In this document: positions 1 through 10,065 of the stretch, piece after piece
Numbering within the stretch: the stretch's first letter is position 1
Layout: each line of letters begins with the position of its first letter
Source: Aphrocallistes beatrix
Taxonomy: Eukaryota; Porifera; Hexactinellida; Sceptrulophora; Aphrocallistidae
NCBI GenBank assembly: GCA_963281255.1
Contig: OY725499.1
Span: forward strand, 4,607,148 to 4,671,147
Length of the DNA: 64,000 nt
Direction: 5' to 3'
Program-made: the position numbers and the translations under genes
The notes under the pieces: model-generated
The model's database searches: none
What the model was told of the DNA's origin: nothing
Seen by the model: the letters and a program-made list of their open reading frames with translations, nothing else

Positions 1-142
1 GCTGAAGATGGTGTATGCTTCCTCGAAGGACGCCCTGCGTAAGAAGGTCTGCTCTGACATCACGATAGATCTCCAGTACGACGAGATAGCAGACCTTGAA
101 TGGGAACTGACGCTGAAAGATATCAAGTGCAAAATCCACTGA
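1..142 (+). CDS. ADF/cofilin, last exon (partial)
   Basis: The frame from base 2 to the TGA at 140-142 encodes the C-terminal end of an ADF/cofilin. It opens with a KMVYASSKDAL-type segment, the part of the ADF-H domain that contains the long actin-binding helix, then about 30 further residues. ADF/cofilins bind and sever actin filaments in the cytosol. Only the last 46 codons are visible; the rest lies left of the window. A complete paralog starts about 1.4 kb downstream on the same strand, so this is a tandem pair. The two C-termini are clearly different in sequence, so the duplication is not recent. Family assignment is firm; whether the gene is intact cannot be judged. Confidence 0.82.
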   Translation, partial: LKMVYASSKDALRKKVCSDITIDLQYDEIADLEWELTLKDIKCKIH

Positions 143-1491
143 ACTTCTATCATCTTTCTTTTATAGTTAATCTTTATCACTTTTTTTATGGTATATTCCC
201 AGTCATCTAACTTTGTGCATTCTTCCCTTCTAAGTTTATAAAATACTTTAAATTCTATTGAATTGGTTTCCCGAATCGATTAGTGATCCTGCATTCTATA
301 AGGATACCTTGGTAGCCAAGGACAAAGAAAATCCCTTTGCGATAAACTCCAATATATATTCATATACGTAGTAAATTTAGATTTGTTGTATCGAAGGTTG
401 CGTTGTCTTAATTACTGTTGACTCCGCTTAATAAGGTCACTGTTTAATCAGGCCACTTTTGGAAGGACCGGAATAGTTCTCACACATAGAAGCTAATACA
501 AAATATTTTCGGTTATAGGGTTCTCCGATTAATCGAGGCAAAATGTCCTCTGACCGATGTGACCCTATTAAGCGGAGTCGACTGTATATATAAACTGAAA
601 GGATTAGGAGGAGCAGGGGAAAGATACTTTAGAAAATATGTGAAGTATTGACTTATTAAGGTTACTTCTTCGTTTTAATTTATTCATTATTCAATCGGAT
701 TCACAAGCTCATCCAGTTTAGGGTCTAGTTCTTGTTCTGCGATGATTTAATACTATTGATTAGCCTCGAGATGTCTTCACGAGAGAGAACTTGTATGAGC
801 TTGATATCTCTAGCTTACTCTGTACCTTCATTTGTTTTCAACAACTAAAATATTCGCATTATTAGAATACCGAAGATATTACTCAAACTTGTTCACTGAA
901 CTAGCATTAAGATCAGAAAGTTACGTTACATTTGTAAGTCTGACACATTTTAAAATTCCTGACGGATATTTGATGGGATTCTGACCTCGTGGAACGGAAT
1001 GAATTTATGTAATAGTTAAGCGCTCTTCGAGAAGCAGACTTCTCTCTACAACGGACAAAGCCATGTCCCAATGTGTCTGTTATTCAGAGAACCCACTGTA
1101 ATCCTTTTGGTTGAAATTTTATTTGTACAAAATCAACGAATATCTATGTGCCTTAGTAGTATTCTGTTCTTCAGAATAATCAGGATTCTAAGACGCATGA
1201 ATTCTATTATCTCAACATTGTGCGATTCAAATTAGCATGCGTCAAAAAGTTATAAAAATAGCCACCTAAACATTTCTTATTTTAGAGCACAGAGCTTAAC
1301 ATATAAAATGACCATATATGGCATTATCAAAAAACGCCGTTGAAACCACATGATTATACGCCATTTGAATCGAAAGTGACAAAGAAGCACAAATTACGAA
1401 TGACTAAAAAAGGAATCCAAGCAAGCGAGTGAAGCTTGATATCCATTGACTCGTAATTTCCTTATTAGGGAGAAACTAGATATCTAACTCT
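143..1491. other. Intergenic region between the cofilin genes
   Basis: AT-rich sequence of about 1.35 kb with no supportable gene. It contains a pogo-like MITE at about 415-584 (separate entry). A CT-rich stretch near 1540-1560 lies in the likely 5' UTR of the next gene. Confidence 0.6.
415..584. mobile_element. Pogo-like MITE, family A (CCGCTTAATAGGG type)
   Basis: Short element with terminal inverted repeats of the form CTGTTGACTCCGCTTAATA at the left and TATTAAGCGGAGTCGACTG at the right, followed by TA. Related copies are at 5756-5823, 17207-17320, 40074-40249, 51906-52067 and 58284-58470. A terminus beginning CAGT and flanked by TA is typical of non-autonomous Tc1/mariner-pogo elements. 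The left end is degenerate (CTGT instead of CAGT). No coding capacity. Confidence 0.75.
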
Positions 1492-1499
1492 TATATAAG
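1492..1499 (+). promoter_or_regulatory. TATA box of the second cofilin gene
   Basis: TATATAAG lies about 80 bases upstream of the predicted start codon at 1579, with a CT-rich stretch between them that would be 5' UTR. Position and sequence fit a core promoter; this is inference. Confidence 0.45.
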
Positions 1500-1578
1500 A
1501 TCGGATCACTGCTGTAGGCTTAATTAATTAGATCTATTTCTCTCTCTTTCTCTCTCTCAACAAAAGACTTAGCTTGAA

Positions 1579-3266
1579 ATGGTGAGTGTTGTTTTCTTTA
1601 CTTTAAACTGTATGCGTAACACTTTGTAAACATTTAGAATAAACATTTGATTCGAGGTGTAATATGAGTCTGCTTGTACACAATTTTATATTATCATCGT
1701 TATAACAGTAGTAACTGGATATGGTGATGATTCCTCATTAGGAAAAAACATTTATCGATTCCTGTTATAAGTTTGTAAACATTTTCTCGGACTAATTAGT
1801 GCGGAATTACCGTTTCCTGAAATTCGTAATATTTGTGGTTCATTAAGCACTATATATGTAGCTATGGTAGGATCATAGAAGTGGTATGGTGGAAATAGTT
1901 CGACTTCCAAAAAAAGGAAATAGTTCGAAAAAAACACACCATTAATCCTAATGATAAAAAGTCGAACTATTTCCTAAATCCGCAATTCGAACTATTTCCT
2001 TTTTCGAAAAGTCGAATCATTTCCGCATTACCCATATAAGTCAGGTATGGCAAATGCCATTCATTTTAATCATTCAGCGATTATGACATAATGGCCTTCC
2101 TAGCCTAACTGCCAGATTACCTTAGACCAAATTTCACCCGAAATTATTGAGTTTCCAGATCCCTCGAACTATTTAGGGAGCTTTCCGATTGAATTCCAAG
2201 GTTGCTTGTGATAGAGATTTTGGTAGAAGCTTGGGAACAAGCAGTCATAAAGTCCCCTTCGGCTAAACTGAGTGGTTCATATGAGGATTTAAGTTAACAC
2301 CTCAGTGTATTTAGGCGTCAGGAATAGATGTGGACGCTTCCTGTTCTGAAGTTCTCGATAGCATAAAGACCAGGAAGCAGAGATATACTGTGTTTAAAAT
2401 ATCTAATGACTCTAAGCATATTGAGGTTGAGTATGAAGATATGGAGGAAAGATCTTTCGGGGAGGAACTGCTAAACCTCGTAGACCTAAAAGCCACACCA
2501 GAAGATTCAGAGAAGGTTTCGCAAGAGGCCTTGAAGTCAATCGCAAAAAGAATAAAGAAGAGTCCATTGGATCCCCGATACATCTATTTGAATTATGTGT
2601 GTGAAAAGGGAGGGAGGACTATTGATAAGATGGTGCTGTTCCTTTAGTAAGTTATAATGTATATATAGTTAAATATTCGAGCCAGTTAGTTATGTCGATC
2701 CTGAAACAGTCATTTCTAATATCGCCACGGACTGTGACAAATGTTAGTGCAGCTCCTAGCATAGGAGATGCCTTCTGTCATGATACGTACGTATATGGAA
2801 ATTCTATTGGACCAAATTGGACCAAATTTGGAACATATATTCCTTATATGGTAGAGATTTGAACCCGGGTCCAAATTCTGAAAAAATTTAACACCTTTTC
2901 ATAAAAGGTGTCAAAATATCTTAGCCAATCAGAATCCAGGGATTATACCTAACTCAATGAATATAAATGAATCACAATGACTCTAAGCATGAAATCTGAT
3001 TGGTAGACATGGGGGAACTTGTGGTTATGTAGGTGTTACTTCGATGGACACATTTTGTCCTCGTTTCAGGAGTGATCCATTTCCTTCCTCCTAGCTCCTC
3101 GGACAGCTCCAAGATCAAGCAGAAGATGCTCTACTCCAGCTCCAAGGATGCGCTGAAGAAAGTTATCACCACTTCGTTCGTTGACATTCACATCACGGAC
3201 GTAGATGACTTTATCGATTTTAAGGAAATAAAGGCTCAGATCCTAACCAAGTCTGGATCTACATAG
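1579..3266 (+). CDS. ADF/cofilin actin-depolymerising protein (3 exons)
   Basis: Exons 1579-1581, 2315-2646 and 3095-3266 give a 168-residue ADF-H protein. Exon 1 holds only the initiator ATG, followed by GTGAGT; exon 2 starts after TTAG and reads ASGIDVDA, restoring the usual MASG start of cofilins. An intron directly after the start codon is known in ADF/cofilin genes. The exon 2/3 junction (donor GTAAGT at 2647, acceptor CCTAG ending 3094) rebuilds VLFLYSSDSSKIKQKMLYSS, which lines up residue by residue with the cofilin segment before the long helix. Ser at position 3 is the usual inhibitory phosphorylation site. The protein is divergent, with extra residues between about 55 and 85. It should bind and sever actin filaments. 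Confidence 0.85.
1896..2025. repeat. Cluster of TCGAACTATTTCC motifs in both orientations
   Basis: Within intron 1 of the cofilin gene, the 13-mer TCGAACTATTTCC or its reverse complement occurs about five times in 130 bases, at first as GGAAATAGTTCGA and later in the opposite orientation. The segment can fold back on itself. It may be the remains of a small inverted-repeat element. Confidence 0.6.
2743..2946. repeat. Dispersed repeat, copy 1 (about 200 bp)
   Basis: Lies in cofilin intron 2. It matches 22797-23013 at high identity along its whole length, from TTAGTGCAG(C/T)TCCTAGCATA to CAATCAGAATCCAGGGATT (second copy CAGTCAGAATCCAGGGATT). No coding capacity and no clear terminal repeats. 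Probably a non-autonomous mobile element of unknown class. Confidence 0.65.
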
Positions 3267-4246
3267 ACTGCTGTGTGGTTTTAGCTAGGCTAGTGTGGAT
3301 GAGTTAGATACTTAGGCCTTATCTGTGACATCGTTGTATTCTGTACTGTGAGATGCCTGTATTCCTCTATGGTTAACTAACTGTCTTATAGATCAGTTTG
3401 GAGATGTTGAATTGTATACTGTAATGGTGGGCATAGCTGTTTTATTGTAAAGTGGGTTCTAAGTTTTTTAAATTCAGGCTAGCTTGCTGTTAGAGGAATT
3501 AACTGTAATCTTGGGTTCTGCTAATAGAATAACCTTCCCAGTAGAGTGATGCTATATATAGATAAACCCCGCTCTATTTTGATTTGTCCATATTGGGCCG
3601 CAACAATTCCAATGAGCCCAATTCATCACTATGGGAGACGAACTAGTCACTGGAATTCTCACAAGAAAAGCTTAACATAGTAACTACGTAATCTCTCATT
3701 ACATACATATCAATACTGAAATGCCTATGCATATACATACACTTTGATACGTATAGTATCGTATAGAAACTTTGCCGACACAATTTCATAATGGTTGTGT
3801 CTATTTTAATGGCAGATTTAACAAGGATCAGTGGGTGCCACTCCAGACACCCTTCGTGAGGAAGAGTATCAACCAGAATGTATTAGGTTGTGTACAGCTC
3901 TGTACAATGATCGAAAAACCGTTCGGATTAGTGGATTTGTTCCGATTAGTGAAATACCCGTCACGCAATTGAATAGGGAATTAACTATGCAAGTTAGTGA
4001 AGCTAGAATATTCGCTATTATTTCTTAATGATTGCCATCTCTCAATCTTGGAGGAGAATAAGATTATATTTTTCGTGTTCGGATTAGTGAGGGTGTGTTG
4101 TCTCACTCAATTTCAACACAGCTAATTTCCCGTTAACGATGAAATAAGATTGATGGTGCTTGGGACGAATATCTGTTTAATATAATTATGTTAAATCCTG
4201 ACTATCTGCACTTATCTGAGGGTATTGAGCATGATTAGTTGCTGGT
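3267..4246. other. Intergenic region, cofilin to NUDT14
   Basis: No gene supported. It holds the cofilin 3' flank and an old pogo-like element at about 3891-4097 (separate entry). Confidence 0.6.
3891..4097. mobile_element. Pogo-like MITE, family D (ATCCGAAC type), old copy
   Basis: The segment contains CGTTCGGATTAGTGGAT, TTCCGATTAGTGAAAT and a terminal GTTCGGATTAGTGAGGGTGT. It is the inverted and diverged relative of 25266-25590, whose left end reads ACAGTACACCCTCGCTAGTC. Repeated (A/C)TAATCCGAAC motifs inside the element resemble sub-terminal transposase sites. No coding capacity. Confidence 0.6.
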
Positions 4247-7200
4247 ATGGCAGAGGGCGCAGCTAACCTGGGAGAGGGAATGAAGATTGAGGGGATGACT
4301 GTCCTTCCACTGGACTCCTCTCCTTACGTCAGACCCTACAGACTCAAGTTCAATCAGGTCTGTGCATTTTCATTTATAATTAGCTGTGGAGTTTCAATGG
4401 AATTTCTTATCATACTGGGTAGAACGTCATGATTATGTTGCCTAACCTGTGTCTATGCAAGCTATTTATATGGCTGTGTCCTACATACCATTACTTGTTG
4501 TATGTTGTCATGTTATACTATGCTATGCTATGCTGTTGTAGAACGGTAAGAAGAGAGTGTGGGATTGCGTCAAAGCTCATTCCAGGTTAGATGCATTACG
4601 TATTTTGTACACATTCCAACCTGGGACTAGGTCACCAGCTTAGATTTTTGTTATGTAGCGAAGGTGTTGCATTCTAATTGAAACTTTGGTTGCTGTGCAG
4701 AGATGGTTATTTTTATTACCATTTCTACATAGCAACCAAAGCTTTACTTAGAATGCGACACCTTCAATACATAACAAATATATAATATATTTACACCTAA
4801 CTCTGAATTGATGGTAGAGTCTGCACTTTTCTATAAATAGCATCGCATAACTCTGCTCTGTTTAGCCTGTCCATCATCCTGTACAACAAGTCCACAGAGG
4901 AGCTGGTGGTAGTCAAGCAGTTCAGACCAGGTAGAGTATATGCTGTATAGCAGCGCTGTCCAACAGGCGGCCCGCGTTTGCGTCCAAAATGCCTCTATCC
5001 ATACCCATCCCGAGTGCCCCCCCTGTATTGCGGCCCGCCACTAAATGGTATGAAGCAGTTGCGGCCCGAAGTAAATATAGTTGGACAGCCCTGCTGTATA
5101 GTATGCTGTAATATTCTGTAATGACCTTGTACATCATAGTTATACTAGGATAATCACTTCTATTAATTAGTAATCCTTGAAAACGAACATTTCAAGGTTT
5201 AATTAATGACGAGGGGTCAAAGGTATAAATAGAAATGACCCCATTTTCAATTTCAATTCACTTTCAATTCAACATTCCGCGGCAAACTATATTATAATTA
5301 TTAATTAATTAAGGGTAAATTAGGCTATTTCCACATAATTTCGTCTAAAGAAGGTTCCTTAATAATTTGTATGAAGGATATACGGCAGCCTTCAAGGAAT
5401 CTCAACTGTAGGAGTGTGTGGTAGGAATAGAGCGTTGATTGAATGTCGTTATCCACAGCTGTGTACGCCAGCAAGCTGTTCTCTAAAGTGAAGGAGGAGA
5501 GTGGACAGGATCTGAGCAGAGTGGCAGAGCAGACCGAGGTGTCGCAGGCTTCCCTGTGTCCCGGGGCGGACGGGATCACCTACGAGCTGTGCGCGGGACT
5601 CATCGACAAAGACAGGCCGCTAGAAGAGATCGCACAGGCGGAGGTAAGTGGATGATTGGTGCCACTTGTCATGGTAAATTGTTCCGTGCAAAGTAGGAAT
5701 ATTCTTGCTTGGCGCAAGCCTAATCAAATGATTGACTGCTTTTATTCATTTAATACAGTCAACTCCGCTTAATCGGGACAAAATATCCGGAACCAAAGTG
5801 TCCCGATTAGGCGGAGTTCCCTGTATGTAACTCTACGTGTGTCATGCTTGCTTCTGTTTACTGGCATTCCTACAGGCGTGGGAGGAGTGCGGATACAGAG
5901 TTCCACTGGAAGGAATCAAGAAAGTGAACAGTTTCCTCAGCAGCCTCGGACTCAGTGCAGTTAAACACGTCAGTTCCATTACCCGTCATATCACATACTA
6001 TACGATACTCGTCATATCACATACTATACGATACTCGTCATATCACATACTATACGATACTCGTCATATCACATACTATACGATACTCGTCATATCACAT
6101 ACTATACTGGACTCGTCATATCACATACTATACGATACCCGTCATATCACATACTATACGATACTCGTCATATCACATACTATACGATACTCGTCATATC
6201 ACATACTATACGATACTCATCATATCACATACTATACTGGACTCGTCATATCACATACTATACGATACTCGTCATATCACATACTATACGATACCCGTCA
6301 TTATCACATACTATACGATACTCGTCATATCACATACTATACGATACTCGTCATATCACATACTATACGATACTCGTCATATCACATACTATACGATACC
6401 CGTCATTATCACATACTATACAATACTCATCATATCACATACTATACTGGACTCGTCATATCACATACTATACGATACTCGTCATATCACATACTATACG
6501 ATACCCGTCATTATCACATACTATACGATACTCGTCATATCACATACTATACGATACTCGTCATATCACATACTATACGATACTCGTCATATCACATACT
6601 ATACTGGACTCGTCATATCACATACTATACGATACTCGTCATATCACATACTATACGATACTCGTCATATCACATACTATACGATACCCGTCATTATCAC
6701 ATACTATACAATACTCATCATATCACATACTATACAATACTCGTCATATCACATACTATACGGGACTCCTACAGAGTGCAGTACTAGTTCTGATTCTATG
6801 CAGTCATCAGTTCGAATCAGAACTATACTCATAGAAAAGGAGTTACATTGCATATATATAACTCAGTTAATGAATAATCCCGACGATTCGGGATAAACCA
6901 CACGTCTAAATTCTGATTTGAACTGATGACTATATTGTTCGAACTAATGCTGCATACTCTACTACGTAACTGTATTAGGACCAGGGATTGGGACAGCTAT
7001 CGTATAGAGATTATTTACCTCATAACATATAATAAACTTTGGTATTTCCTCTATTTTTGCTGAGGCAATATTTCGTTAACATAAAAACTATAATCATATT
7101 TCCTTACGCAATAGCTTGTTAACGAGTGAAGTGCTTAGAACCTCTTAAGCTAAGATATTTTAGCTCTGGTTTAAGCATGACTGGCATAAGTATTGCGACA

Positions 7201-7487
7201 GTACAGAACTATTAGACTTTTGACTATCTTAAACGCACAGAAATTGTGCATACACACCAATGACTCCTATTTATACTCCTCAGAGCATGTTCTACGCCGA
7301 GGTGACCAATGAGATGCGTCAGGGGAAAGGAGGGGGGCTGGCCACTGAGCAGGAGGAGATCGAAGTTGTGCATATTTCCGTCGACCAGGCAAGGGAGCTC
7401 CTCTGGGACGAGGCCCGCTTGAAATCGTCCGGACTCTGCTTTGCGATCACTTGGTTCCTGGCCAATCACGGATTGAAGCTCAAATAG
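4247..7487 (+). CDS. NUDT14: NUDT14-type UDP-sugar pyrophosphatase (6 exons)
   Basis: Exons 4247-4357, 4542-4585, 4866-4930, 5459-5643, 5876-5968 and 7284-7487 give 233 residues (human NUDT14 is 222). All splice phases agree and all sites are GT-AG. The family hydrolyses UDP-glucose and other nucleoside-diphosphate sugars with Mg2+. The Nudix box spans exons 4 and 5: GLIDKDRPLEEIAQAE joined to AWEECGY. As in vertebrate NUDT14, the Arg of the classical REUxEExGU signature is not kept (Ala here), while the metal-binding EE pair is present. The start is the first in-frame ATG before an SSPYVRPYRL segment shared with the family. The exon 5/6 junction (CAC|GTCAGT to CAG|AGC) rebuilds GLSAVKHSMFYAEVT. 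Introns carry a MITE, a hAT element, a pogo-like MITE and a long minisatellite. Confidence 0.92.
4649..4776. mobile_element. Fold-back MITE in NUDT14 intron 2
   Basis: The left arm (TTATGTAGCGAAGGTGTTGC, then ATTCTAA and AACTTTGGTTGCTG) is complementary to the right arm (AGCAACCAAAGCTTTACTTA, then GAATGCGACACCTTCAATAC and ATAAC). The arms are about 50 bases each with few mismatches, around a loop of some 25 bases. No coding capacity. Family not identified. Confidence 0.7.
4951..5093. mobile_element. hAT-type MITE with perfect 8-bp target duplication
   Basis: The ends read CAGCGCTGTCCAAC and GTTGGACAGCCCTG. CTGTATAG is repeated exactly at 4943-4950 and 5094-5101. CAG-type ends with an 8-bp duplication are the signature of hAT transposons. 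The element is 143 bp, non-coding, and sits 20 bases downstream of the exon 3 splice donor of NUDT14. Confidence 0.88.
5199..5330. repeat. Dispersed repeat (CATTCCGCGGCAAACTA type), copy 1
   Basis: Lies in NUDT14 intron 3. It shares about 110 bases at high identity with 42690-42800 in CNOT1 intron 7, including ATGACGAGGGGTCAAAGGTA followed by TAAATAGAAATGA and, later, AACATTCCGCGGCAAACTA. Non-coding. Class unknown. Confidence 0.65.
5756..5823. mobile_element. Pogo-like MITE, family A, very short copy
   Basis: A 68-bp near-perfect palindrome flanked by TA. The left arm is CAGTCAACTCCGCTTAATCG and the right arm ends GATTAGGCGGAGTTCCCTG. It lies in NUDT14 intron 4 and is the shortest member of family A, probably an internal deletion derivative. 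Confidence 0.75.
5985..6768. repeat. 26-bp minisatellite, about 30 copies, in NUDT14 intron 5
   Basis: Tandem array of a 26-bp unit (ATACTCGTCATATCACATAC plus TATACG) with variants: CTCATCATATCAC, a unit with TATACTGGACTC in place of TATACGATACTC, and a 27-bp unit containing CGTCATTATCAC. Variant units recur in the same order, suggesting higher-order duplication inside the array. It begins about 16 bases after the exon 5 donor GTCAGT at 5969. The unit has no stop codon in two forward frames, so long but meaningless frames cross it. Confidence 0.95.
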
Positions 7488-8770
7488 GTGTGAAGATAGG
7501 GGTGTGATTCTTAGATATATATTCTATGTATTCAACTGTATTCAATATCTGAATATGACTGTAGCTAGATGATATTTCGTATTTGCCGAATTAAACTATT
7601 TTGTCTATTTGTTCCATTTTTGAAAATGTTGTGGTTAGGAATTCCTGTATTGATTCGATCTACTGCATTAATTATAAGTATGTATATCAATTGCATAGAC
7701 TTGTAACCTTGTTGAAGAAAATATCAAGAAGTAGATCAAACAGTTTTTTACCACAAACCAATCCCACAGTGTATTATGGCGTAAGTGCTCATGTAACCTT
7801 TATTCACACACAGATGTGAAGTTGAGCAGAATTGACGATGAGGAAATTATTAGAGTATTTGTTCAGGGATTTTAGAAAACTTGTGACATGCAGCATTGAG
7901 ATTATACTATTACACCCTGTTGCGGTTTATCCTGATTTCTATTGGTTAATTAATGGTCCTGCAGTGTTTTCCGATGATCCATTCTGAGATCATCTCTGCA
8001 GTATGACAACTCTATGAGTTCTTATCCTAAAGAACGATAATGCATGTATCAATGTTTGGTAATGCTTTCGAACCCTGATTTCACCAATCAATTATTGTTC
8101 TTCACCTTGTGAAAGTGGAATTATTTTCTCCTAAATCTAGATATACAAAATTCAGTGTGGACTCTTCTAGTATTGTCAGTACATAGTCAACTGAGAGATT
8201 TAATGACGTAATTACTAATGTACAAGAATAAGAATTCCAACACACTACACCCCCTATAAATAGGAAGCAATGTATTCTCTGTATTCTAGCAATGTTTGAA
8301 GGCAAATCGTACTAACTCGAATGCTTATTATGAAATTTGAAGTGGAATATAACTTTCCATGTCAAGGTCCTAACCAAAGATTTAGCTAAATAGTACCAAA
8401 ATCCAATATATTTACAAATCACTACAAGTAATTGCTAGAATTTCTACCCCGATTAGTCAAGATAACTTGAATGCCAGCTCTACAGGAATCTAGCATACCT
8501 TATCTCGTGTAGAGCGTACATAGATAGAACAGCTGGCAGAGCAATAGTCATAGGATTTAATGGTAGAATGGATACACTGCTCTACAGCATTGGAAAAACC
8601 GTCATAACTTTAGCTCTATAAGATTGTCATTGAGAGTGTTCGAAATTTGAATACGCTGTTAAAATAGTAGAATAATATAATTCAGAAAATGTTATACAAA
8701 TATAAACTCAGAAATTTATTAAAATATTAAAGTACATACGTCATCAAATTCTACACAAGTAATTATTTGT
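7488..8770. other. Intergenic region, NUDT14 to MGC family gene
   Basis: About 1.3 kb of AT-rich sequence without a supportable gene. A TTTATT at 8715-8720 reads AATAAA on the minus strand, about 50 bases beyond the stop of the next gene, and is a plausible poly(A) signal for it. I see nothing else. Confidence 0.5.
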
Positions 8771-10009
8771 TTACACAACGATGGCTGTTCCATCGAAGGC
8801 TGAGAAATTCCAAGATCCCTCCCTCGCACCTAGCTTCCTAACTCTGAAATCTTGCTCCACCATCTCCTCCGTCCACTTAAACGCCTCAGTGTTAGCTTCC
8901 CCTCTCAGAGAGAACAGTTCAGGGAGTTTGTCCTCTGACAAGGCTCGTACATCTTTACTGTTAATCCTCACACACTTGCACTGAATAGCTTCTCCGCTCC
9001 TACCGTCATCTAGCATGTAAGGAGCGGACAGGTACTCTCCTGCTAGCACCGCCCCCTCAGCCGTCCGGTACTCCCCTCTCCTGGCGAAGATGTGGAACAC
9101 ATACACCACATTCCGCGCGTTGTCAGGGCTAGTTTCACATGTGACTACGTAGGTTACGAAATCTGCTGCTGGAATTCTGCCCGACTGACACACGAGTCTG
9201 TCTAGCCGTGCGGCTGGCTGTATGGTGCAGTCCGGGAAACAGGTCAAGATCTCCGAGCTCACTGCCTCACTACCGCTAACACCTGAGGCAGAGAAATAGC
9301 GAGTGAGCGCTTGCCTCACTCGCTCAATCGCTAGTTCGTGTTCTTGGAAGCGTTCCAGTGGCGTTTGTGTACTCTCTGTTGTCTGGTCCTCTTCAACTGT
9401 TTGTTTGTTCCTGCGAATATCATTCTCTTCAATTGTTTGTTTGTTTGTTGGAATTCCAATCTCCCGAAGAGTTTGTTTGTTTGTAGTTTTTCCTTTCTCC
9501 CGAAGAGTTTGTTTGTCTGTAGTTTTCCCATTCTCTCGAAAAGCTTGTTTGTCTGTAGTTTTCCCTTTCTCCCGAAGAGTTTGTTTGTCTGTAGTTTTTC
9601 CTTTCTCTCGAGGAGTTTGTTTGTCTGTAGTTTTTCCATTCTCCCGAAGAGTTTGTTTGTTTGTAGTTATTCCTTTCTCTCGAAAAGCTTGTTTGTTTGT
9701 AGTTTTTCCTTTCTCCCGAAGAGTTTGTTTGTTTGTAGTTGTTCCATTCTCTTGGAGAGTTTGTTTATTTCCGGTGTCTCCTATTTGTTGTTCGGGTTCT
9801 TCATAGGAACTTATCTTAATGCTTGGTTGTTTATTCGGAGTTACTTTTTGATCGTTTTCGCCATTTTCGCCGTTTTCGTTCTCAACTACAGTTCCCGACT
9901 TCTCAACTGCTCCTAATTTTCTCAATTCGCTCAATTCAACGCGCTCAGAAATCGCATGCTTTCTTTGGGGCTCCAATACTTTTTTGTTCTTGCTACTACG
10001 ACAACCCAT
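8771..10009 (-). CDS. MGC family protein with 12-residue repeats (412 aa)
   Basis: Single-exon gene of unrecognised function. It starts MGCRSSK: Gly2 with Ser at positions 5-6 fits N-myristoylation and Cys3 fits palmitoylation, so a membrane-anchored cytosolic protein is predicted. Residues about 77-220 are some 12 copies of a 12-residue unit of the type GKTTNKQTLREK (36 bp), hydrophilic and highly charged. Residues about 222-412 are the family domain, ending with the conserved SAPYMLDDGRSGEAIQCK and FKWTEEMVEQDF segments. Members elsewhere in the window share these blocks. A TATAAATAG lies 48 bases upstream and a poly(A)-like signal follows the stop. The frame is intact and GC content is higher than in the other members. 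I do not recognise the domain. Confidence 0.85.
   Translation of the reverse strand: MGCRSSKNKKVLEPQRKHAISERVELSELRKLGAVEKSGTVVENENGENGENDQKVTPNKQPSIKISSYEEPEQQIGDTGNKQTLQENGTTTNKQTLREKGKTTNKQAFREKGITTNKQTLRENGKTTDKQTPREKGKTTDKQTLREKGKTTDKQAFRENGKTTDKQTLREKGKTTNKQTLREIGIPTNKQTIEENDIRRNKQTVEEDQTTESTQTPLERFQEHELAIERVRQALTRYFSASGVSGSEAVSSEILTCFPDCTIQPAARLDRLVCQSGRIPAADFVTYVVTCETSPDNARNVVYVFHIFARRGEYRTAEGAVLAGEYLSAPYMLDDGRSGEAIQCKCVRINSKDVRALSEDKLPELFSLRGEANTEAFKWTEEMVEQDFRVRKLGAREGSWNFSAFDGTAIVV
9410..9790. repeat. 36-bp coding minisatellite in an MGC family gene
   Basis: Imperfect 36-bp tandem repeat, read on the minus strand as a 12-residue unit (GKTTDKQTLREK and variants). The plus-strand look is GTTTGTTTGT-rich. 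Indels keep to multiples of three, so the frame is preserved throughout. Confidence 0.9.
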
Positions 10010-10056
10010 CTGCCTATATGGAATGTATATATTTACTCACTATTTGAGGAATAGCT

Positions 10057-10065
10057 CTATTTATA
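10057..10065 (-). promoter_or_regulatory. TATA box of the 412-residue MGC gene
   Basis: TATAAATAG on the minus strand, 48 bases upstream of the start codon at 10009. The same nonamer sits at a similar distance from the MGC gene at 14646-15353. Confidence 0.5.

Noticed and set aside
5985..6768. CRISPR-like array
   Set aside because: Repeats are contiguous without unique spacers, in the intron of an animal gene. A minisatellite.
5837..6896. Two overlapping open frames of more than 300 codons rich in HITYYT and SHTIRYSSY repeats
   Set aside because: They are read-through of the 26-bp minisatellite in NUDT14 intron 5; the unit lacks stops in these frames. Not genes.
9303..9916. Plus-strand frames rich in FVCSFSFLPKSL-type repeats
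   Set aside because: Antisense shadows of the 36-bp repeat in the 412-residue MGC gene.
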